A stretch of DNA of 64,000 bases from JASLMY01 sp965226475 (GCA_965226475.1 CBDDDJ010000005.1:2232001-2296000); one strand, 5' to 3'; numbered from the stretch's first letter, positions 7,779-16,988 are shown. Notes: generated by a model from the sequence alone, not told the origin. Numbers and translations are program-made.

Positions 7779-9325
7779 CCAGCCTTCCGGAGGGCTGATT
7801 TCTTCATTTGCCGGCGTTGAACCGAGGAGGGAATGGCCATCGATTCGCGGTATTTGGCGACAGTGCGCCGGGCAATATCGATACCCGATTCCCTGAGCTG
7901 ATCGACCAGACGGTCGTCGGAGAGCACCTTGGCCGAATCCTCGGCGTCGATGAGGCCCCGGATCCGATGCTTCACCGCCTCGGCCGAATGGGCATCCCCG
8001 CCCTCGGCCGAGGCGATGGCCGAGGTGAAGAAGTACTTCAGCTCGAAGATGCCGCGCGGCGTCGAGACATATTTGTTCGAGGTGACCCGGCTGACGGTGC
8101 TTTCGTGCATCTCGATCGCCTCGGCGATGGTCTTGAGGTTGAGCGGGCGCAGACGGCCGATCCCGTGATCGAGAAAGCCCTCCTGCTGGCGGACGATCTC
8201 GCTCGTGACTTTCAATATCGTGCGCGCCCGCTGGTCCAGCGATTTCACCAACCAGTTGGCGTTAGCGAGGCATTCGGTCAGATAAGCCCGGTCCTGGCCG
8301 CCCCGGCCCATGCGGTCGACGAGCGCCGTATAGCGGGAATTCACCAGCAGCCGCGGCAGGGTTTCCGGGTTGAGTTCGACCCGCCAGACGCCGTCCGCCT
8401 CTCGCCTCAGGAGGACGTCGGGCACCACCGCCCGGGCGACCTCGTGGTCGAACAAAAGGCCGGGTTTGGGGTTTAGGGCGCGGATCTCCCCGATCATGTC
8501 GTCCATGTCTTCCCCATCGACCCCGCAAAGCCCCATCAGGGTCTCCAGATCGTGGCGAGCCAGCAGGTCGAGGTTGTCCAGCAGGGTTTTCATGGCGGGA
8601 TCGAGGTGGTCCCGCTCGGCAAGTTGCAGGGCCAAGCATTCCGCGAGGTCGCGGGCGCCGATGCCGACCGGATCCATGCCTTGTATCCGGGCCAGCACGG
8701 CCTCGACCCGTTCGGCGGGACAGCCGAGCTTGGCCGCGATTTCGCCCACGTCTTCGGTCAAATAGCCGGCCTCGTCCAGATTCTCGACCAGATGGGCGCC
8801 GATCAGGCGGTCGATCGCCTCGCCCAGACCCGCGTTCACCTGGCCGAGAAGGTGTTCCTTCAAGGAAACCGCCCCGTCGCCGGCCATGTCGAGCGCGCCG
8901 CCCTCGCCGTCATAACCACCGCCGCCGGCGCCGACGCCGCTCCAGGCCGCCCGCTCCAGCTCGCCGGCCAGCCCGCCGGCGCCCTCGAAGGACTCGCCAT
9001 CGGTGAAGACGTTCTCGAAGTCGGTGTCAAGCGGCGCTTCGCCCGCGCCCTCGCCGGTGCCGCCCGAATAGTCGACCCGGTCGACCTCGATCTCGCCCGC
9101 CGCCGCCGGCGCGGCCTCGCGGACCTCCGGACCGGACGGCAACTCGCCCTCGATCGGCGCCTCGCCCTCGGCGCGCTCCAGAACCGGGTTCTCTTGCAGC
9201 TGGGTCTCGACGTAGTCCGCCAGCTCCAGGTTGGAGTACTGCAGCAGCTTGATCGCCTGCTGCAATTGCGGCGTCATCACCAACGACTGGGAGGTGCGCA
9301 ACTCCAGTTTCGGGGACAACGCCAT
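7775..9325 (-). CDS. rpoN: RNA polymerase sigma-54 factor
   Basis: A 516-residue sigma-54. Region I is glutamine/leucine-rich (LELRTSQSLVMTPQLQQAIKLLQYSNLELADYVETQLQENP) and binds activators. An acidic region II spans roughly residues 60-130. The core-binding domain follows, and the C-terminal DNA-binding part ends with the RpoN box ARRTVAKYRE at about residues 485-494. ATG 9325 is chosen because the canonical MALSPKLELRTSQ start lies there. It is followed by hpf and ptsN. The usual upstream neighbours lptC-lptA-lptB are absent between it and rnd. A perfect sigma-54 promoter occurs elsewhere in this window (53660). Confidence 0.97.
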   Translation of the reverse strand: MALSPKLELRTSQSLVMTPQLQQAIKLLQYSNLELADYVETQLQENPVLERAEGEAPIEGELPSGPEVREAAPAAAGEIEVDRVDYSGGTGEGAGEAPLDTDFENVFTDGESFEGAGGLAGELERAAWSGVGAGGGGYDGEGGALDMAGDGAVSLKEHLLGQVNAGLGEAIDRLIGAHLVENLDEAGYLTEDVGEIAAKLGCPAERVEAVLARIQGMDPVGIGARDLAECLALQLAERDHLDPAMKTLLDNLDLLARHDLETLMGLCGVDGEDMDDMIGEIRALNPKPGLLFDHEVARAVVPDVLLRREADGVWRVELNPETLPRLLVNSRYTALVDRMGRGGQDRAYLTECLANANWLVKSLDQRARTILKVTSEIVRQQEGFLDHGIGRLRPLNLKTIAEAIEMHESTVSRVTSNKYVSTPRGIFELKYFFTSAIASAEGGDAHSAEAVKHRIRGLIDAEDSAKVLSDDRLVDQLRESGIDIARRTVAKYRESMAIPSSVQRRQMKKSALRKAG

Positions 9326-9532
9326 TCTCGGTCTCTCAGCTCCAGGGGCTCGACGCACCCGGTCCGCCCGACCGGTCACGCGGCGGCTTGACGACAGGAT
9401 ACGCCGCCCCCGGCCGCAATCCAATAAAGCGGGGTATTTCGGTGCACGAGGCCTGGATCGGGGAACGATTCACCATGACCCGACTATCCGCCAACGCGGT
9501 TTAAATTTCGGTATAGGCGCGGCGCCGCGACG

Positions 9533-10147
9533 TCAGGAGTGGGCGAATATGTCGACGTCGTCCCAGCCGGCGAGATCCAGTTCCGCCCTGGTCGGCAGGA
9601 ACTGGAAACAGGCCTCCGCCAGGTGGCGCCGGCCCTCGCGCTCCAGCCGCCGCTCTAGCTCCTCGCGCAGGCGATGAAGATAGAGAACGTCGCTCGCCGC
9701 ATAGCGCAGCTGATCCTCGCTCAACTCCGCCGCCCCCCAATCCGAGGTCTGCTGCTGCTTGGAGATGTCGATGCCGAGGAGTTCGCGGCAGAGATCCTTC
9801 AGGCCGTGCCGGTCGGTGAAGGTTCGAACCAGTTTCGAGGCGATCTTGGTGCAGTAGATCGGCCGGCATTCGACGCCCAGGTAATGGCGTAGCACCGCGA
9901 CGTCGAAGCGGGCGAAGTGGAACAGCTTCACGACCCGCTCGTCGGCGAGCAGCCGCGTGAGATTCGGCGCCCGGTAGCGACCATCTGGAAATTGCACCAG
10001 ATGACACTCGCCGTCCCCGGCCGAAAGCTGCACCAAGCATAGCCGGTCACGGTGCGGGTGGAGGCCCATTGTCTCGCTGTCGATCGCCACCACGGCGCCG
10101 AAATCGACGCCGACGGGCAGGTCATGCTTGTGGAGATGAATGTTCAT
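9533..10147 (-). CDS. rnd: Ribonuclease D-like 3'-5' exonuclease (short form)
   Basis: A 204-residue DEDDy exonuclease. The Exo I motif is DSETMGL, Exo II lies in KLFHFARFDVAVL and Exo III is YAASDVLYLHRL, giving all four acidic metal ligands and the catalytic tyrosine. There is no HRDC domain, as in the short alphaproteobacterial form. The start ATG 10147 (MNIHLHKHDLPVG) is preferred over the longer frame, which would run toward the tRNA. Role: trimming of structured RNA and tRNA 3' ends. It lies between a tRNA-Leu gene and rpoN on the same strand. Confidence 0.88.
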   Translation of the reverse strand: MNIHLHKHDLPVGVDFGAVVAIDSETMGLHPHRDRLCLVQLSAGDGECHLVQFPDGRYRAPNLTRLLADERVVKLFHFARFDVAVLRHYLGVECRPIYCTKIASKLVRTFTDRHGLKDLCRELLGIDISKQQQTSDWGAAELSEDQLRYAASDVLYLHRLREELERRLEREGRRHLAEACFQFLPTRAELDLAGWDDVDIFAHS

Positions 10148-10263
10148 CGCGCCGTTTCGCCTCGATCGGTAACCGTACCCAGCCGGGCAAGTCGCCATGC
10201 ATGGCGGCGAATACCGGTCCCCTCGGGCGCCGGCGCATCCGCGCGCGCGGCGCCGCATGCGGA

Positions 10264-10350
10264 TGGTGCCCAGGAGAAGACTCGAACTTCCACGAGGTTA
10301 CCCTCACTAGCACCTGAAGCTAGCGCGTCTACCAATTCCGCCACCTGGGC
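10264..10350 (-). tRNA. tRNA-Leu (anticodon CAG)
   Basis: On the minus strand a complete class II tRNA folds from G10350 to CCA at 10266-10264. The acceptor stem is GCCCAGG/TCTGGGC-like, the D arm contains GGTAGAC, the anticodon stem CTAGC/GCTAG encloses loop TTCAGGT (anticodon CAG), and there is a long variable arm (GAGGGTAACCTC) and a T arm with GTTCGAGTC. The CCA end is encoded. It reads CUG, the main leucine codon of this GC-rich genome. Confidence 0.96.
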
Positions 10351-10425
10351 AATGGCCTCGGCATATCGCCCAGGCCCGGGCCTGTCAACCGTTCGATCCC
10401 TCCGGCCCGCATCCGGGCCGGCGGC

Positions 10426-10962
10426 TCATCTGGGCGAGATCACCATGGTCATCTGCCGCCCCTCCATCTTCGGGAACTGTTCGACCTTCGAGATCTCATC
10501 GAGGTCGTCGCGGACCCGTTCCAGCACCCGCATGCCGAGGTTCTGGTGCGCCATTTCGCGCCCCCGGAAGCGGAGGGTGACCTTGACCTTGTCGCCTTCG
10601 TTCAAAAACTTGAGCATCGACCGCATCTTGACGTCGTAGTCGTGCTGGTCGATGTTCGGACGCATCTTGATCTCTTTGACTTCGATCGTCTTCTGCTTCT
10701 TGCGCGCCTCGTTGGCACGCTTCTGCGCCTGGTATTTGAACTTGCCGAAATCGAGGATCTTGCAGACCGGCGGGTCGGCGTTCGGCGAAATCTCCACCAG
10801 ATCCAAACCCGCGTTCTCTGCCCGATCGATCGCGTCATCGGTCGCAACGACACCGACATTGTCGCCGGTCTCGTCGATTAGACGGACTTCCCGTACCTCT
10901 ATCTGACCGTTCACGCGCGGTCCTTCACGAGGCGGCGGTGCCGTAATGAAATGTCGTACTAT
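10426..10962 (-). CDS. infC: Translation initiation factor IF-3 with non-canonical start
   Basis: IF-3, about 178 residues: N-domain (NGQIEVREVRLIDETGDNVGVV...LVEISPNADPPVCKILDFGKFKYQ), lysine-rich linker, and C-domain (IKMRPNIDQHDYDVKM...KVTLRFRGREMAHQNLG). No ATG fits. A GTG at 10914 would cut off the conserved PPPREGPR leader that family members carry. The frame stays open upstream to ATT (10947) and ATA (10962), and AAGGAG lies exactly 8 bases before the ATA, so I start at 10962. Rare AUU/AUA starts are the known basis of IF-3 autoregulation. It is downstream of thrS, the usual operon. Confidence 0.9.
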   Translation of the reverse strand: MVRHFITAPPPREGPRVNGQIEVREVRLIDETGDNVGVVATDDAIDRAENAGLDLVEISPNADPPVCKILDFGKFKYQAQKRANEARKKQKTIEVKEIKMRPNIDQHDYDVKMRSMLKFLNEGDKVKVTLRFRGREMAHQNLGMRVLERVRDDLDEISKVEQFPKMEGRQMTMVISPR

Positions 10963-11060
10963 CTAACCAACTCCTTGCTGTTCCTGGGTATACTTCCCAA
11001 CGAAGCGACGGGGCCGGCGACCTACCGAGGCCGCCCGCCACCCACCGAACAGTGTCCGAA

Positions 11061-12983
11061 TCAAGTTCGGAGCAGGTCCGGCGGGCTCGCTTCAGCGACC
11101 AATTTATCAACCGCCGCATCGAGCGCAAGTATCTCTTGCGCTTTCGAGCCCAAGCGCCGGATCGCGAGCGTGCCCTCTTGCGCCTCCCGGCGGCCGATGG
11201 CGATGATCAGCGGTACCTTGGCGAGACTGTGTTCGCGCACCTTGTTGTTGATCTTTTCGTTGCGGAGATCGGTCTCGACCCGAAGACCGGCGGCCCCCAG
11301 GCGGGCGGCCACCTCGCGGGCATAATCGTCGCCCTCGTGGGTGATCGTCGCGATCACCGCCTGCACCGGCGCCAGCCAGAGCGGCAGGCGGCCCGTGTAG
11401 TGCTCCACCATCACGCCGATGAAACGCTCGAAGGAACCCAGGATCGCCCGGTGCAGCATCACCGGGCGGTGGCGCGCGCCGTCTTCGGCCACGTAGGAGG
11501 CGTCCAGCCGCTCGGGCAGGACGAAATCGACCTGCAGCGTGCCGCACTGCCAGTCGCGGCCGATGGCGTCGCGCAGCACGAAATCGAGCTTCGGGCCATA
11601 GAAGGCGCCGTCGCCGGGATTCATCTCGTAGGGCAGGCCGGCGGCCTCCACCGCTTCGCGGAGCGCGGCTTCCGAGCGATCCCAGACCGTATCGTCGCCC
11701 GCCCGCGTCGCCGGCCGGTCGGCGAACTTCACCATAACGTCCTCGAAGCCGAAATCGCGGTAGATCGAGATCAGCAGGTCGCAGAAGGCGATGCTCTCGG
11801 ACGTGATCTGCTCCTCGGTGCAGAAGATGTGGGCATCGTCCTGCACGAAGTTGCGCACCCGCATCAGACCGTGCAATGCGCCCGATGGCTCGTAGCGATG
11901 GCAGGAGCCGAACTCGGCCATGCGGAGCGGCAGGTCCCGGTAGCTCTTGATGCCCTGGCGGAAGATCTGCACGTGGCAGGGGCAGTTCATCGGCTTCAAG
12001 GCAAAGGTCCGCTCCTCGGACTCCGTGGTGTACATGTGCTCGCGGAACTTCTCCCAGTGGCCGGACGCCTCCCAGAGCGTGCGCTCGACCAGTTGGGGCG
12101 TCTTCACTTCCACGTAGCCGGCGCCCTCCAGGCGGCGGCGCATGTAGTGCTCGCAGGTACGGTAGAGCGTCCAGCCCTTCGGGTGCCAGAAAGCCATGCC
12201 GGCGGCCTCTTCCTGGAAATGGTAGAGGTCCATTTCCCGGCCCAGCCGGCGGTGGTCACGTTTTTCCGCCTCCTCCAGACGCGTCAGATAAGCCTTCAGC
12301 TCCTTTTCGTCGCGCCAGCAGGTGCCGTAGATCCGCTGCAGCATCGGATTGCGATGATCACCCCGCCAATAGGCGCCGGCGAGCTTCATCAGCTTGAAAC
12401 CGACCCCCACCTGGCCGGTGGCGCGCAAGTGCGGGCCTCGACAGAGGTCGGTGAAGTCGCCCTGCCGATAGAGCGAGATCACCTGGCCCGCCGGGATCTC
12501 GGAGATGATCTCGGCCTTGTAGTGTTCGCCGATCGACTTGAAGAATTCGATCGCCCGGTCGCGCTCCCACTCCATGCGGGTGATTTCCTCGTCGCGGGCG
12601 ACGATCTCGCGCATGCGTTCTTCCAGCGCCACCAGGTCGTCCGGCGTGAAGGGCGTCTCGCGGGCGAAATCGTAGTAGAAACCGTCGGTGATCGCCGGGC
12701 CGATGGTGACCTGGAGATCGGGCCAGAGTTCCTTCGCCGCCTCCGCCAGCACATGGGCACAGTCGTGGCGCAGGATCTCCAGCGCGTCCTCGGCGCGACG
12801 CGTGATGATCTCGAGCTCGGCATCGGTCTCGATTCCGCGTTCCAGGTCCCAAAGCTCGCCGTTCACGCGGGCGACCAGGGCGTCGCGCGCCAGGTGGGCG
12901 CCGATATCCCCCGCCACGGTCTGGGCCGTCACCGCCCCCTCGTAGTCCCGCCGACTGCCGTCGGGCAACGTAATCGCGACCAT
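11061..12983 (-). CDS. thrS: Threonyl-tRNA synthetase
   Basis: A 640-residue class II synthetase charging tRNA-Thr. Domain order: TGS (residues 1-60), the editing/second additional domain with HDCAHVLAEAAKEL and the zinc-type HxxxC pattern, the catalytic core (motif 2 RMAEFGSCHRYEPSGALHGLMRVRNFVQDDAHIF; motif 3 HRAILGSFERFIGVMVEH), and the anticodon-binding domain at the C-terminus (LAPVQAVIATITHEGDDYA...). Start ATG 12983. Immediately upstream of infC, as in most proteobacteria, with about 100 bases between them. Confidence 0.98.
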   Translation of the reverse strand: MVAITLPDGSRRDYEGAVTAQTVAGDIGAHLARDALVARVNGELWDLERGIETDAELEIITRRAEDALEILRHDCAHVLAEAAKELWPDLQVTIGPAITDGFYYDFARETPFTPDDLVALEERMREIVARDEEITRMEWERDRAIEFFKSIGEHYKAEIISEIPAGQVISLYRQGDFTDLCRGPHLRATGQVGVGFKLMKLAGAYWRGDHRNPMLQRIYGTCWRDEKELKAYLTRLEEAEKRDHRRLGREMDLYHFQEEAAGMAFWHPKGWTLYRTCEHYMRRRLEGAGYVEVKTPQLVERTLWEASGHWEKFREHMYTTESEERTFALKPMNCPCHVQIFRQGIKSYRDLPLRMAEFGSCHRYEPSGALHGLMRVRNFVQDDAHIFCTEEQITSESIAFCDLLISIYRDFGFEDVMVKFADRPATRAGDDTVWDRSEAALREAVEAAGLPYEMNPGDGAFYGPKLDFVLRDAIGRDWQCGTLQVDFVLPERLDASYVAEDGARHRPVMLHRAILGSFERFIGVMVEHYTGRLPLWLAPVQAVIATITHEGDDYAREVAARLGAAGLRVETDLRNEKINNKVREHSLAKVPLIIAIGRREAQEGTLAIRRLGSKAQEILALDAAVDKLVAEASPPDLLRT

Positions 12984-13168
12984 CGACCCGTTCTCGCTCG
13001 CCTATTCGCCTTGTCCATCAAGGTGTTCGCCGGCCCCCGGCGGACACGGGGCGGAAACTAAGCCTCTTGCACCGGGTGTCAAGCAAACCGCCCCGGGGAT
13101 CGAAATAGCACCTTGCATCGTGACATCCTGGTCACCGACACTGGCTCCGTCGAAGTGGAGGAAGAGCG

Positions 13169-14104
13169 ATGCGAGCCATACTGGTGGAGCCGGGCGCGCC
13201 CGGCAGCTTGACACTGGCCGAGGCAGCGGAGCCCCAGCCCTATCCCAACCAGGCGCTGGTCGACGTGAAGGCGATCTCGCTCAACCTCGGCGAGGTGCGG
13301 CGCGCCGGGCGCAGCACCGCCGGCACCCATCTTGGCTGGGACCTGGCGGGCGTCGTCGCGAAGGCCGCCGCCGACGGCTCCGGCCCGGCGGCGGGTAGCC
13401 GCGTGGTCGGCATCAAGATGGCCGGCGCCTGGGCGGAGCGAGCGGTGGTCGACGGCAACATGCTGGCGCCGCTGCCCGACGACCTCTCCTTCGCCAAGGC
13501 CGCGACGCTCCCCGTGGCCGGGCTGACCGCGCTCTATTCGCTGGAGCACGCGGGCCAGCTGCTCGCCCGCCGCGTCCTGGTGACCGGCGCCTCCGGCGGC
13601 GTCGGCCTCTTCGGCATCCAGCTCGCCAAGCTCTCGGGCGCCGAGGTGACGGCGCTCATTCGCCGCCCGGCCCACGACGACCTGGCGCGCGAGGCCGGCG
13701 CCGACCATGTGGTGGTGGGCGAACGGGCCGAGGGCGCGGCGCCGCACGGGCCCTTCAACTGCATTCTGGAATCGGTCGGTGGAGCGGTGCTGTCCGATGC
13801 CCTGAAGTTGTTGAAGCGGGCCGGTATCCTGATCAACTACGGCGTTTCCGCCGGCGAGGAAGCGACCATCCAGGCGGCTGACTTTTTCCGCGTCGGCCAG
13901 ACCCGTTACCACGGCCTCTACCTTTTCACCGAGTTCGGCCGCCGTCCAGCCTCCGACGGCCTCGCCGTGCTGGCACGTCTGGCCGCGGCGGGAAGAATTG
14001 GCGTCCATGTCGGCGCCGAAGGCGCGCTCGCCGACCTGCCGATGCTGGCCCAGCGACTTCTGGACCGCGAGATTCCGGGCAAGGCGGTGCTTCACGTGGA
14101 CTGA
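13169..14104 (+). CDS. Zinc-free MDR-family NAD(P)H oxidoreductase (quinone reductase-like)
   Basis: A 311-residue medium-chain reductase: N-terminal GroES-like domain (residues 1-115), then a Rossmann fold with VLVTGASGGVGLFGIQLAKL at about residue 135. Structural-zinc cysteines are absent, as in quinone oxidoreductases and enoyl reductases. ATG 13169 follows GTGGAGGAAGAGCG. Divergent from thrS. The stop codon TGA (14102-14104) is also the left TNA target of the adjoining IS5 element, so the original 3' flank is lost. Confidence 0.85.
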   Translation: MRAILVEPGAPGSLTLAEAAEPQPYPNQALVDVKAISLNLGEVRRAGRSTAGTHLGWDLAGVVAKAAADGSGPAAGSRVVGIKMAGAWAERAVVDGNMLAPLPDDLSFAKAATLPVAGLTALYSLEHAGQLLARRVLVTGASGGVGLFGIQLAKLSGAEVTALIRRPAHDDLAREAGADHVVVGERAEGAAPHGPFNCILESVGGAVLSDALKLLKRAGILINYGVSAGEEATIQAADFFRVGQTRYHGLYLFTEFGRRPASDGLAVLARLAAAGRIGVHVGAEGALADLPMLAQRLLDREIPGKAVLHVD

Positions 14105-15034
14105 GTGTCTGGCCCGAAAAGAGTTGAGTGATTTCAGTCAGTTGTGATTCACTGTTTGTATTTAGCAACCAGGGAGACACAACATGTGGACCAAAATCAC
14201 TCGCCCGAAGTATGAACGCGACCTGCTGCGCTACGCAAGCGACCTGACGGATGGAGAATGGAAGGTGCTGGAGCCGTTGCTGCCTCGCGCCAAAGCGCTG
14301 GGACGGCCTCGGACGACGGCATTGCGCGAGGTGGTGAACGCGATCCTCTACCTACTGCGTAGCGGCTGTCCATGGCGCATGCTGCCCCGGGACTTCCCGC
14401 CACGCTCGACGGTGCAGCGCTACTTTTATCTCTGGCGGGACGACGGCACCTGGTCCGAGGTCAACCGGCAACTGCTGGTCGCGGCGCGCGAGGCCGAGGG
14501 CCGCGCGGCCGGCCCGTCGGCCGGTATCATCGACAGTCAGAGCGTAAAAACCACGGAAAGCGGCGGTATCCGGGGCTTCGACGCCGGAAAGAAAGTCAAG
14601 GGCCGCAAGCGTCACATCCTCACCGACACCGGCGGCCTGCTGGTCGCGGTCGTGGTCCACGGCGCCGAGATCCAGGACCGCGACGGCGCGCCGGCGGTGT
14701 TCGCCGCCATCCCCCGCCACTTTCCCCGCCTGCGCCACGTCTTCGCCGACGGCGCCTATGCCGGGCCCAAGCTCGAGGGCGCACTGAAGCGGATCGGCCG
14801 CTGGTCGCTGGAGATCGTCAACCGTCCCGCGGGCGTGAAGGGCTTCCAACTCCTGCCCCGCCGATGGGTCGTCGAGCGCACGCTCGCCTGGCTCAATCGA
14901 AACCGGCGGCTGGCCAAGGACTTCGAGACGGCCATCGAGACCGCCGAGGCCTGGATCTTCCTCGCCAGCATCCAACTCCTCACGCGCCGTCTCGCAAGAG
15001 CCTGAAAACACTCGATTCATTTCGAGTCGGACTC
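14105..15034 (+). mobile_element. IS5-family insertion sequence (copy 1, 930 bp)
   Basis: Imperfect 33-bp terminal inverted repeats bound the element: left from 14105 (GTGTCTGGCCCGAAAAG...), right ending at 15034 (reverse complement GAGTCCGACTCGAAATG...). The flanking trinucleotides are TGA on the left and TTA on the right. Both fit the TNA target of this IS5 subgroup but they are not a matched duplication, which points to recombination or an adjacent deletion after insertion. The left TGA is the stop codon of the MDR reductase gene; the right side abuts a helicase remnant. A remnant of a related copy ends at 59937. Confidence 0.85.
14184..15005 (+). CDS. IS5-family transposase, full length
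   Basis: A 273-residue DDE transposase in a single frame. Features: YASDLTDGEWKVLEPLLP near the N-terminus, catalytic Asp in GIIDSQSVKTTE, HILTDTGGLL, second Asp in FADGAYAGPKL, and Glu in RRWVVERTLAWLNRNRRLAKDFE. ATG 14184 has GGGAGA upstream. No frameshift or missing catalytic residue, so the element may be active. Confidence 0.93.
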   Translation: MWTKITRPKYERDLLRYASDLTDGEWKVLEPLLPRAKALGRPRTTALREVVNAILYLLRSGCPWRMLPRDFPPRSTVQRYFYLWRDDGTWSEVNRQLLVAAREAEGRAAGPSAGIIDSQSVKTTESGGIRGFDAGKKVKGRKRHILTDTGGLLVAVVVHGAEIQDRDGAPAVFAAIPRHFPRLRHVFADGAYAGPKLEGALKRIGRWSLEIVNRPAGVKGFQLLPRRWVVERTLAWLNRNRRLAKDFETAIETAEAWIFLASIQLLTRRLARA

Positions 15035-15594
15035 TTAGGGAATGGCTGCCACACATCGGCGGCGTCGGCGGTGGGGCCGACTTCAGCAACCTGGCTATAT
15101 TCAGCCACACCGACCTCGGTCGCAAGGGTGACTTCCCGGACCGTTTTAAGCGCATAGCTGAACTGGCAGACGTTATTATCGTTGACGAGGCGCATCTCTT
15201 TCGGAATCCAGGCCGTCGCGCCTCGGGTACTTTAGGCGAGCCCTCGCGTTACTACCAGCTCTATGACCTGCTGGACGCTACGGACCGCTCGAAGGCCATG
15301 TTCCTGCTGACTGCCACGCCGATCAACAATCGGCTGGCCGACTTCAGACACATGGCCGAACTGTTCACGCGACGGGATGAGAGCTATTTCGCCCGGACGC
15401 TCGGCATCAACAATCTGCGCTTACACTTCAATGCGATGGAGCGATCGCTACAAAACACGGTCGGTCACCAGATCACGGACGCTACCGAGTTCCTATTTGA
15501 AATCGAAGACCTCCTCGGCAGCGATCAGTTTTTCCGTCAGCTGGTTGTCCAGCGTAGCAGGGCCTATGTCCGTGAGAGCCAAATGCGCGAGAAG

Positions 15595-15609
15595 GGCAGC
15601 GCAGTGGCG
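15595..15609 (+). repeat. 15-bp direct repeat, left target copy of the IS3-like element
   Basis: GGCAGCGCAGTGGCG occurs here and again at 17024-17038, immediately outside the two ends of the IS3-like element. Collapsing the two copies restores the helicase reading frame exactly, so it is the target-site duplication. Confidence 0.85.
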
Positions 15610-15675
15610 TGAGTCGGACCCGATTTCCTTGGACACAGAATTGGCTTAATCGAAGTGTCCAAGGAGGACCGGAAC

Positions 15676-16086
15676 ATGGCCGATAATTTTGAGAAGAAAG
15701 TTGCTGTTGATGGGCCTGTGGTAAATGCGGGCGAGCTTGGCTCGTCCACGTTTTCCCCAGGCCAGGCTTTGCCGGCAGGCCCGCTGGGACTTGGCCAGCG
15801 ATGGACGGTGGCGCGCAAGCGTGAGGTCGTTCCGCGGCTTTTGCGTGACGAGCCGGTGCAACTTCTGTCGCGCCAGTTGGGCGTAGAGATCTTCCGGCTC
15901 GAGCAGTGGCGTGAGAAAGCGATCGGCGGGATCGACGCCTCGCTCAAGCAACGCAAGGGCGATCCGGTGCAGGCGGAACTGGATAGCGCCATGAAGCGGA
16001 TCGGAGAGTTGACCATGCAGGTGGAACTGCTGGAGGCCAAGACGGAGACCTTCGGCCCTTTGGGGCGGCGGAGGTCGCGGCGATGA
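15676..16086 (+). CDS. IS3-like OrfA, DNA-binding subunit
   Basis: A 136-residue protein with a helix-turn-helix region (RKREVVPRLLRDEPVQLLSRQLGVEIFRLEQWREKAIGGID) and a C-terminal coiled-coil stretch (ELDSAMKRIGELTMQVELLEAKTE), as in IS3-type OrfA. ATG 15676 is preceded by AAGGAGG. Its stop overlaps the OrfB ATG (ATGA), suggesting coupled translation rather than the usual -1 frameshift fusion. Confidence 0.85.
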   Translation: MADNFEKKVAVDGPVVNAGELGSSTFSPGQALPAGPLGLGQRWTVARKREVVPRLLRDEPVQLLSRQLGVEIFRLEQWREKAIGGIDASLKQRKGDPVQAELDSAMKRIGELTMQVELLEAKTETFGPLGRRRSRR

Positions 16087-16988
16087 GTGCCGCCACCTCG
16101 CCCGGCACGGGTCTGGCCTACGGCCTGCGGCGGGTCTGCGCCGCCTGGGGCATGGCCCGCTCCTCGTTCTACGCCATGACCTCCGGCCAGCACGCCGAGC
16201 AGCCGCCGGCAAAGCGTCGGGGACCGAAGCCCGCGATCTCGGACCAGGCGCTGCTGGTGGCGATCGAAGCCGACCTGGAGGCATCGCCCTGGGAGGGCGA
16301 GGGCTACCGCAAGGTCTGGGCTCGGCTTCGGGTCTGTCGCGACATCCGGGTTGCCCGCAAGCGGGTGCTCCGCCTGATGCGCGAGAACAATCTGCTCTCG
16401 CCCCATCGCTGCCGCCGCCGTGGCGGCAATCCCCATGACGGTGAGATCATCACTCATGCCCCGAACCTCATGTGGGGCACCGATGGCGTTCGGGTGTTCA
16501 CGGTGGACGACGGCTGGGGCTGGATCTTCACCGCCGTCGAGCATTGGAACGCCGAGTGTGTCGGCTGGCATGTCTGCAAGCGCGGCGACCGCTTCGCCGC
16601 CCTGCAGCCGATCTCCATGGGGCTTGCCGGGCTGTATGGCTCGACCGCGGCCGGCGCGGCTCGGGGGCTGGCCTTGCGGATGGATCACGGCTCCCAGTAT
16701 CTGTCGGACCACTTCACCAACCAGATCAAGTTCTGGGGCATCCAGCCGTCCTACGCCTTCGTCGCCGAGCCCCAGACCAACGGCGTCGCCGAGCGGTTCA
16801 ATCGCACGCTGAAGGAACAGATCATCCATGGTCGCATCTACCGCAACATCGCGGAGCTGCGGGACGCCGTCCGCGACTTCGTCGAACTCTACAATGCCCA
16901 GTGGATCGTCGAAAAGAACGGCTACCTGAGCCCCGCTCAAGCTCGTCAGGCGTGGCACGCCGCGATCTCAATCAGGCCCGCCGCGTGA
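16083..16988 (+). CDS. IS3-like OrfB transposase (DDE integrase core)
   Basis: A 301-residue transposase with an integrase core: first Asp in LMWGTDGVRVF, second in LRMDHGSQYLS, and Glu in NGVAERFNRTLKEQ, spaced as in DDE(35)E enzymes. An N-terminal HTH_21-like region (EGEGYRKVWARLRVCRDIRVARKRVLRLMRENNLLSP) is typical of IS3 OrfB. All catalytic residues are present. Confidence 0.92.
   Translation: MSAATSPGTGLAYGLRRVCAAWGMARSSFYAMTSGQHAEQPPAKRRGPKPAISDQALLVAIEADLEASPWEGEGYRKVWARLRVCRDIRVARKRVLRLMRENNLLSPHRCRRRGGNPHDGEIITHAPNLMWGTDGVRVFTVDDGWGWIFTAVEHWNAECVGWHVCKRGDRFAALQPISMGLAGLYGSTAAGAARGLALRMDHGSQYLSDHFTNQIKFWGIQPSYAFVAEPQTNGVAERFNRTLKEQIIHGRIYRNIAELRDAVRDFVELYNAQWIVEKNGYLSPAQARQAWHAAISIRPAA

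Noticed and set aside
11052..13061. 669-codon plus-strand frame over thrS
   Set aside because: Exact antisense of threonyl-tRNA synthetase; composition typical of shadows in high-GC DNA.
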